Shown here in pieces: positions 56,719-64,000 of a stretch of 64,000 bases of DNA. The notes under the pieces are model-generated. The model worked only from the letters and a program-made list of their open reading frames with translations. It had not been told where the DNA came from and ran no database searches. The stretch is from Perilla frutescens (Eukaryota > Streptophyta > Magnoliopsida > Lamiales > Lamiaceae). Position 1 is the stretch's first letter. Each line of letters opens with the position of its first letter. The position numbers and the translations under genes were made by a program. Location: positions 35,601,001-35,665,000 of the forward strand of contig BRKX01000009.1 of NCBI GenBank assembly GCA_026008535.1. The letters run 5' to 3'.

Positions 56719-57440
56719 TAATTTATTCTTATGTTAATATGTTTTATTGCTAATTTTTTATTTTTATTTTTAGTGCTTACGTTACTTTGTTTTGTTACTA
56801 ACTAGATTTTCGCCCGTGCGATGCACGGAATTTTTAATATAAGTGTTACATCTTTGTATTTTATAGATAATTAATATTTTAAATAATAAGTTAATATCAT
56901 TTTTATGGCTCATTTTTTTTATCGGACAATTATTATTTTGAATCTAAATTAAAAAAAAAGTTGACAATTGTTAAAAAAAAATGCTTGATTACACACATGT
57001 ACATATTCATATACATACATATTATATTATAATATAATATATTTCAAATAATTGTATAAATAATTAATAAACTATTACAATCAAAATATTATATTATAAA
57101 TTATGCAACATTTATTTGCATATAATGTTTGTAGTAGCATTTTACACTATCGTCATCTTTATAAAAAAAACTTTCAAATCAGTGCGACTTGTCATAAAAT
57201 TTACTGACCATGACTAAAAATTTCTGAAATATATATGTGAACAAATATTATAATTATAACTTAAATTTCATTTTAAATGTTTTTAAATTTGTATATTTAG
57301 ATAGATTTGTTTGATTTAACTCTTAAGAAAGTGGTAATTATGTTTTATGTAAAATAAATGTAGTCAAAATAAGGTTAATTTACATTGAAACATAAAAAAA
57401 TCATTTTAAGAAACAATATAATGTACCTTATTGTTTAGTG
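56719..57440. other. AT-rich DNA with a short perfect hairpin
   Basis: CCCGTGCGATGCACGG (56813-56828) is a GC-rich palindrome in otherwise AT-rich DNA, a motif often seen in dispersed plant repeats. No gene seen. Confidence 0.5.
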
Positions 57441-57464
57441 ATTATAATGCACCTTATTGTTTAG

Positions 57465-57650
57465 ACAACCCACGAGCGCGGAGCCCCCGTGAGCGCGCGG
57501 ACCCCGAGCGCCAGAAGGCACCGCGAGTGCAGCGTTACCCGCCGACGCGGCCCCTCACCCTTCACCGAGCCCCACGAGCGCGGGCCAGCCATGCCTCCCG
57601 CAAGCGCGGAGCTCTCCATGACCGCGCACCTCAGCCCTACAAATAAAGGG
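57465..57650. repeat. GC-rich island 1 of the gypsy fragment
   Basis: Dense in CGAGCGCGG, GTGAGCGCGC and CCCACGAGCGC, far above the surrounding GC level. It is followed by ACAAATAAAGGG. Open frames across it on both strands are a composition effect. Confidence 0.7.
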
Positions 57651-59564
57651 TCCATTTCAACAGCTCTAACTCCTCACAAGCTCCACAGCTACCTCTACCA
57701 CCTTTTCAGTGAAGTTGTTTTATTTATGGTTTTACTATCTTGTGTGCGTTATTAATTATTTTCCTATTTCTGTATTATTTTCTTTGTTCATCGTTTGTTG
57801 TTCGTGTTGTTTTGTAGGAACCTGTGCCCATTGCCGGTCTTCTACATTCTGTAATATTTTCTCTTCCCTTTATCTCTTGCATTGAGGACAATGCATCATT
57901 TAAGTGTGGGGGGAGGGGGAACTTGTGTTTTATGTTTTTATGATTATATTCTTGATTTTATGTTGGATTTTGTTGTGTTATGTTGAATTTAATATATATA
58001 TATATATATATATATATTATTTTGGATTTTGTTACGTGTCTTTTTAAGTCTTGTCTTTGATTTACGCCTTGATTATGTTGTGTTTGTTGAGACCCGCACT
58101 TAACATGATTTGTCTTGTCTAATTGTCAAACTTGGTTATTTGGAATATGAATCTTCAAGGGATAGTTGTTAAGTTGATCATGTTGCATGAAATCGTTCCC
58201 ACTGTTTCATTCTAGAAGTGTGAATTATCTTGAGAATAATTATGCTTTGATGATTTGTGTTGTGGGGTCTCGTCCTCTAAGAATTTGAAAGCTTGATTCG
58301 TTCTCTTGTCAAAAGTGTCAATTATGCTTGAAAAATCATTCTCTCCTCTAACTTCCTATCATTTGATATATATATATATATATATATATAAAGAGAGAGA
58401 AAAAAATGGAAAATGAATAAAATGTTATGAATGTATCAATAAAGTGAGGATAATAAGGATTTCTGCTCCTCTAGTCGTCTAAATCGACTATGAGCATGGG
58501 GAACCACATAAGGATACTGGGGATTCTATCCCTAAGGACTAAACCTTGTGAAGCTTGATCTAAGTCCTCTTGTTTAATTGTCGTAATAAACGAGATTGCA
58601 TTTTGGATTCTACTCCTATCATGTGTGTCGTTCTTTTGAATCTATCCATAATGAGTATAGGAAACCACGTTAGGAAGCTAGGTTTGCCCCGATGAGTTCA
58701 CCTAATGATTATATCCTTTGAATGCATTCCCGGATTATTTTTGAATAAAGTGTGGGGGAGTTAGTGAGAAGAATGTTCTCCGGGACAGTTGTTGCATTTT
58801 GCCTTGAGAAAACTTGTCTGCTTATTCTCATTAGACGAGCCACATGCCTTGTTTAACAAATGTTGTCATTCTCTTCGATGATAAGCTTTCTAGTTTGAAA
58901 TGGTGTGGAATGTTTTAGTGTGCATGATCTTCTTGGGGGCAATTCCTTCTTGCTTCATATTTTGAATGATTTTGTTTGCTTGAGGATAAGCAAAAGGTTA
59001 AGTGTGGGGGGATTGTTTAATGATTATTTGTACTATTTTATCATAGGAATTTAGTATCTTCAGTATGTATTTTTCCTCTGTTTACATGTTGATTTTATGT
59101 TATTTCCTTCACTTTGCTCTTTTGGTGAGTTGGGCCAGGGTTGTGCAAAACTTGAGCGTTTGCGTCAAAAAGTAGGATTTTATGGCCAAAAAGTGGCCAG
59201 GAGAAAAAGCTCCCAATTGAAGCTCCCAACTGAAGCTCTAGCTTGTTGATAAGTCCTGAATCACCCGCTTCGCTGAGCTGGTCAGGGATCTCGCTGATGG
59301 CCGAGCTCAAGTCACACCCAAAACTGATCAATTTTTAGGTCAAACTGAAGATTCCAACTAGGAGCTGAGAGCTGGAGCCACAACTGATGGGATCAGTTGA
59401 AGTCCCCCGACTGATGAACAAATCTGAAGGAGCCAAGAGCAAGAGCTGAGCTGAAGAACCAAGTGCTGAGCTGGAGCGTCAAAGCTGGAGGCCCAATTGA
59501 AGAAACCCAGCTGAAGAGCCAACTGATGAGCTGCAACTGATGAAAATCAAAGCCGGAAGCTGGA

Positions 59565-59760
59565 GATGAAACGCCCCACGGTGCGGAGGCACCGCAGTCG
59601 CAGCAGTGCTCACGACGGACAAACCCCGTGAGCGCATTCTCCCCGCAGCCGCGCTCGAGCCTTCTCACCCAGCAGCCCCGCGTGCGTGCAGTACTCCACC
59701 GGCGCACAACGCGCGCGGCATTCCAGCCCTGCCGGCCCGCGGGGTGCGGTCAGTTTGAGT
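59565..59760. repeat. GC-rich island 2 of the gypsy fragment
   Basis: Same kind of sequence as island 1 (GCGGAGGCACCGC, CCCGTGAGCGC, GCCGCGCTCGAGCC), about 2.1 kb further on and inside the presumed LTR. Confidence 0.7.
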
Positions 59761-60840
59761 TCTCCTCTATCAGTTTCAGCCTTTTTTCGATCAGTTCCAG
59801 TTTCAGTTTTGGGGCTTTCCATTCTTTAATGCTCTCCACCACTTGGCCAACTAGAGAATTCAATAAACGCGGTTCTAGCTTGGAGTAGGAGGAGTTGGGG
59901 GAACTATCGAGCAATAACTCCACACTTTTACTTTCTCTCTCATCAACAAATAAATCATCCACCACCTCCATTCATTTTCACAGAGAGACGGAGAGGGGAA
60001 AATTGACAACTTCCCTCTCCCTTTTCATTCACCACCACCACAGTTCCAGAGAGAGAGAAAGGAGGAGGAGAAGAGGTAAGAGAGCTCAAGCTCAAGGAAG
60101 AGGCACGAGAAGAGGAGTTCGACTTCAAGCTGTCCGTGGAAGCTAGGCTTGCTCAAGGATCTCCACTTTTGGGTATTTCTTTCCTTAGCTTAGCTCATTT
60201 ATGGGGATTTGTTCTAAAAACTCTCGAGACAAACAATATTGTAGAAGCTTGTGTTTTATTTATCTTTTGATTTATAAAATGAAGAACTTGTATTATTCTT
60301 GTTTTATTTCGAGCATGATGGGCTAAATCCGTTCATTAGGGGGTAGATAATCGATTTAATTTCGATCCATGCTTGTGATAGTTGATTTCTTGTTGTTAGA
60401 ATTGTGCTTGTTTATGTTGAGTACTTGGCCACTACTTAGCATTGCTAGGCTCTAGATAAGACCGGGAGGAAATTCAATAGTCCGACTTAGGTTCCTTCAA
60501 TGTTAGGTGGACTGGGTACATAAGCCTAACCGTTAGTGTTTAGGTGGACTGGGTACATAAGCCTAATGGTGCGTATGATATAGCCGATGGGGGTTTAATG
60601 GATCCACGGTGACAATAAGTGAAGTTAAGCCACTTGAATGGGTCTATTGCACGCCCAGGATTAACATAATCAACTAGAATCAAACTAGGAGAGAAACTAA
60701 TGAGAAAATCTATACCATAATGTTCTTCTCATAATCTTTTCCTTTATCTTTGTTATTATTGGTGTTGCTTAGTTAATTTTATTTGCTTTAAATTGGTAGT
60801 TCTTCTCATAATCTTTTCTTTTATGCTTGTTCCAAAATTT

Positions 60841-61812
60841 CAAAATTTACATAAGTTTGCACAAATTAACGCTTTTAGTGGTAGATCAATTTCACTGACT
60901 GATAAACGTTAACATGGACTACTAAAAATTGTGCAGAGCAACAACATCTAATATCTGTACAAATGGAATAAGTTAATATGTTAATGTGTAATTTTTTAAA
61001 AGTTTGGGACAAAAGTGTAAAACGTCAATATTTGTGAGGCTGAAAAATTGTTCTAGTTCCATAAGTGTTCATTTGTGCAAACAATATATGTTAATGTTTA
61101 TTTTTTTAAAAGTTTAGGACAAAAGTGTAAAAACGTTCAATTTTTGGGTACTAAAATGTAATGAATCATATAAAATATGTTAACTACGATTGTATATCAA
61201 TAACAGTAGACTATACTTTCTTAAGAATAATATAATAGATTACATGAAAAATATAAATTTCAATCTCTGTTTTTTTAGTTATTCATTTAATTAATTAAAA
61301 ATATTATAAATGTTATATCTACCCATAAAATATAATAAAACATGTGAACGATTATGATGTTTTATGAAATAATTCACTTAATTATTTTATTTAATGTATT
61401 TAATATAGGTTGGTGATTATTTGACATAATAAAATATGCGAAAACTTACATATTTATTCATTCGTACAATAGATTTTGAATATCATGTATATGAGAAAAT
61501 ATGTTATTGAATATAGTATAAATGAATTCAAAAATAAAAAATGTATATGTGTGTGTGTGAGAGAGAGAGAGTGAGAGAGAGAGAGAGAGAGTGAGACAAA
61601 AAAAGGTATAATAATTTTTTATTTATAAAAACTGTAGATGATTTGATGTTTTTAGGAGAGAGAACTTTTAGAGGGAACTCTATTTTATAGAATATATTAT
61701 ATTTAGTATTAATTACTACTAAAATACACCAGATAAGCAATAAAATTGTAGGAAATAAGCATAGTGCCTAGTTCTCACGCCAACCATAGTGCTCATTATA
61801 GTCAATCCTAAT

Positions 61813-61861
<49 letters not shown>

Positions 61862-62202
61862 CAATTCAACTTTTATGAATGTTATGTATTATTAACTACA
61901 ACATATAACATCGCACTATTTTGGGAATATCAAATAAAATTTTATCACATAAAAAAGTGTTGAAAACGTGTTTATAAACACTGTAAAGCTTATAAAACAT
62001 TGTCATTTTTCTTTGTAAAAATTATTAATTTTATGTTTGATTTTCAAAAACAGTATTTAGTATAATCATTAAACTACCCGAGTAGCTTCACCAACCACTT
62101 TAATCGGTTTTATTTGCACTAGATTATTGATCTCAATATCAGAACACCTGTGGTAAACATAAAAATCTAGTGTTGCTCCACTACATAATCTATTGGCTAT
62201 TT
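60841..62202. other. AT-rich intergenic DNA with GA and AT microsatellites
   Basis: (GT/GA)n at about 61544-61597 and (AT)n at about 61816-61858. The sequence left of the (AT)n run (GTGCCTAGTTCTCACGCC...) resembles the end of the 38106-47762 element. An AAAAGTTT(G/A)GGACAAAAGTGTAAA phrase occurs twice (about 60998 and 61108). No gene. Confidence 0.6.
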
Positions 62203-62445
62203 CTAAGATAGTTTTATCATGTTGTACCAACACAACTCGTTTTGGAGCATTCTGAAGTAATACAACCTAGTAATGGAGTCTAAGTTGTATCCTAGATCTT
62301 CCTTAATATACGACATAATTTCTGGATATGAGAGTCTATCAATATTCAAGTTTTCACACATTTTAGTAGCTTTCCCACCAATATAGCGATGTCTTTTGCT
62401 GGAGTTAAACTTGCCCCCATGGTGTATTATCACAATGAATGTGAT
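62080..62445 (-). pseudogene. MuDR transposase gene N-terminal fragment (PB1-like domain)
   Basis: From an ATG near 62453 the minus-strand frame reads MVEITFIVIIHHGGKF ... YIGGKATK ... LSYPEIMSYIKEDLGY, the PB1-like domain that opens many plant MuDR-type transposases. The frame stops at 62203; reduced homology may continue through more stops. No catalytic core or TIR was found here, so it is an isolated relic. Confidence 0.6.
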
Positions 62446-62481
62446 TTCAACCATTATGCAACATGTATAACAAATAAACAA

Positions 62482-64000
62482 TATAAAATTAATCTATAAT
62501 GCAGATGATAAAATAATATATCAACAAAATAGCTAAACCCTAAATTACCACAATGAATGTGATTTTAATCATTCTGAAACATTTATAACACAATTAGAAT
62601 AATATAAAATAATCTCTAATTAATATAAACAACAAAATAGTTAAATGTTAAATTAATAATTAAAAGGCAACGTAATAATATTCAAACACAACCTAATAAT
62701 TACACCACACATGAAAAAAATTAAAACCAATTATTGATTAACTCCGCCATCTGCATTATTTAGAGCATTAATTGAATTAATAAAGACAAAAAAAATGTGA
62801 TTGAACACCTGCAAGTGTTCCTAGACGTTAATTCAAAAATAATTCACTTCCCCAAGTTATTGCAAATGATAATACTGCACAAGGGGCACACTTGTGTGAG
62901 ATCGTCTAACGGGTTTCTTATGTTAGACGGATCTCCATCCGATCCGATCCAGCTATATATATTAAAGAAAAAAATTATTTCTTCTAATTTCTTCTAGCCA
63001 CGACGCGATTTTCTCCTAGCTGAATGCTCACGACATCGCACCCGAAACTCAACGTGAATCTTCTCCTCCTAACTGAACCCTCGCTCGCTACACGCGCTTT
63101 TTCTTCTTTTCACATGATTCCAAATAAATTTCTCTCCTATATCCACGTGATTTTATTCTCATTCCAATCGACAATTTAATTGATAAATTTCTCTCCTCTA
63201 CACGTGATTCTGGTGAAGAGACGCCTGCAACGATTTGTGATGTTTCTTTTGTTTACGAGATTTGTGAATTTTTTATCCTTGATCAAAATTAGGTTTACTA
63301 AATTATGCATACCATGTATTCGATAATATGCCTCTGAAGGAATTCATTCAAATTTCTATTTTCATAGGCTATTTGTCGTTGTGATAATATTTTTAGTACT
63401 AATTTCAATTTTAATTTTATAATTCTCAGATATTGTTCTACTTGATGATGAATCAAATGATGAAGATGTAGAAACTACATATCTCAACGAACATGAATCT
63501 GTTCAGTTGCAATCCGGAAGTAAGTCGTACTTTATTTCTCTTTTGTGTTTGTTGTAATTTGTCAATTGCATGTAGTTAAGACATTAGTGATGCTTCACCT
63601 AATAGCTAGTGATCTTTCATGTCATAGTTAGTGACACCTGTCTATTTCTGGATATACAATTCAATGTTATAGTTTGTCCTATATGTACTTCACATTATAT
63701 TTAAAATGTTGTAGTTTGTCCTATATGTACTTCACATTATATTTAATGGTCCTTTATTTCAGGTATAATGATATTTTTGAAAAATAATAAATCTAACAAC
63801 CGATCGACTTATATTGTTTCACTTCAATGCTATTGTTTCAGTTAGTGATCACCATGTAGTTAGTGATCTTTAGGTCACAGTTAGTTATACCTCTTTGTAT
63901 TTAGCTCAATATTTCAATTCAATGTGATAGTTTGTCGAGAATGTTCATTAATTATGATATTGAAACTTCACATGGGAGTTAGTGATACGTCATATCACAG
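62482..64000. other. repeat-rich AT DNA; possible small exon at 63430-63519
   Basis: A hairpin (GAGATCGTCTAAC ... GTTAGACGGATCTC, 62898-62935) matches a common dispersed asterid repeat type. A segment bounded by CTCAG| and |GTAAGT (63430-63519) encodes an acidic peptide (VLLDDESNDEDVETTYL), which may be the 5' exon of a transposon or FAR1-like gene continuing beyond the window. After it, GTTAGTGAT phrases and a 42-bp-period repeat (63669-63745) follow. Nothing firm can be named. Confidence 0.35.

Larger units (their letters stand above)
57440..60840 (+). mobile_element. Tat/Athila-like Ty3-gypsy 3' region and LTR, fragment
   Basis: Two copies of the hallmark of large gypsy elements, GAGGA(C/T)AA...TTAAGTGTGGGGGG, lie at 57885-57915 and 58983-59012. 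The second is followed by TGTTTAATGATTATTTG (from 59014), a likely 3' LTR start. The LTR-like part contains GC-rich DNA (59565-59760), CT/GA-rich leader-like DNA, and a direct repeat of GGTGGACTGGGTACATAAGC (near 60506-60566). No gag or pol was found. The outer right limit is uncertain. Confidence 0.6.

Noticed and set aside
57431..57755. Open frames on both strands over the GC-rich island
   Set aside because: Stops are rare there only because the DNA is GC-rich; the peptides are Arg/Pro/Ala-rich with no family resemblance.
59393..60146. Overlapping open frames in the gypsy LTR-like region
   Set aside because: They follow base composition, overlap on both strands and lack any domain.

Overview
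The window looks like nuclear DNA of a flowering plant. It has long AT-rich intergenic stretches, protein genes split by short GT-AG introns, a chloroplast-targeted leucine-biosynthesis enzyme, a PPR protein, and many nested plant-type transposons. Gene content points to a eudicot, probably an asterid. The species cannot be fixed from the sequence alone, and no bacterial or viral-genome features were seen.

Layout. (1) 1-15.4 kb, minus strand: most of an ALA2-type P4 ATPase (lipid flippase). Twenty-one coding exons keep phase through 901 codons, and the C-terminus lies beyond the left edge. Its introns hold a deleted Ty1-copia element, a LINE-derived RNase H fragment and a 108-bp tandem duplication. 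One intron appears to be GC-AG. (2) 15.4-18.2 kb: AT-rich DNA with a 1.5-kb DNA transposon built of inverted CGAG-rich arms. (3) 18.2-25.5 kb: a Kaonashi-type Mutator-like element (MULE) with recognisable terminal inverted repeats, a decayed ULP1-like peptidase gene (+), an apparently intact two-exon MURA transposase (-), and three arrays of a palindrome repeated about every 30 bp. These arrays are the least ordinary structure in the window. (4) 26.2-28.4 kb: an F-box/LRR gene (FBL14-like, minus). (5) 28.5-34.5 kb: a Ty1-copia element with perfect target duplications. Its 5' LTR is split by a complete gypsy solo LTR, and its interior holds two successive pol remnants. (6) 34.5-48.7 kb: AT-rich DNA, small DNA elements, and a long-TIR element enclosing a truncated SIRE-like copia joined head-on to a truncated gypsy. 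(7) 48.7-54.1 kb: 3-isopropylmalate dehydrogenase (minus) divergent from a P-class PPR gene (+), with 267 bp between the start codons. (8) 54.1-64 kb: possible untranslated exons, a Stowaway-like MITE, the 3' part of a Tat/Athila-like gypsy element with two GC-rich islands, a MuDR-gene fragment and more repeats.

Functionally the host genes are housekeeping: membrane lipid asymmetry, ubiquitin-ligase substrate recognition, leucine biosynthesis and organelle RNA processing. From memory, the FBL14-IPMDH-PPR order matches Arabidopsis At1g80570-At1g80560-At1g80550, with about 20 kb of transposons inserted between FBL14 and IPMDH here. Coordinates of spliced genes come from reading splice sites and checking phase by hand; no alignment or transcript data were available.
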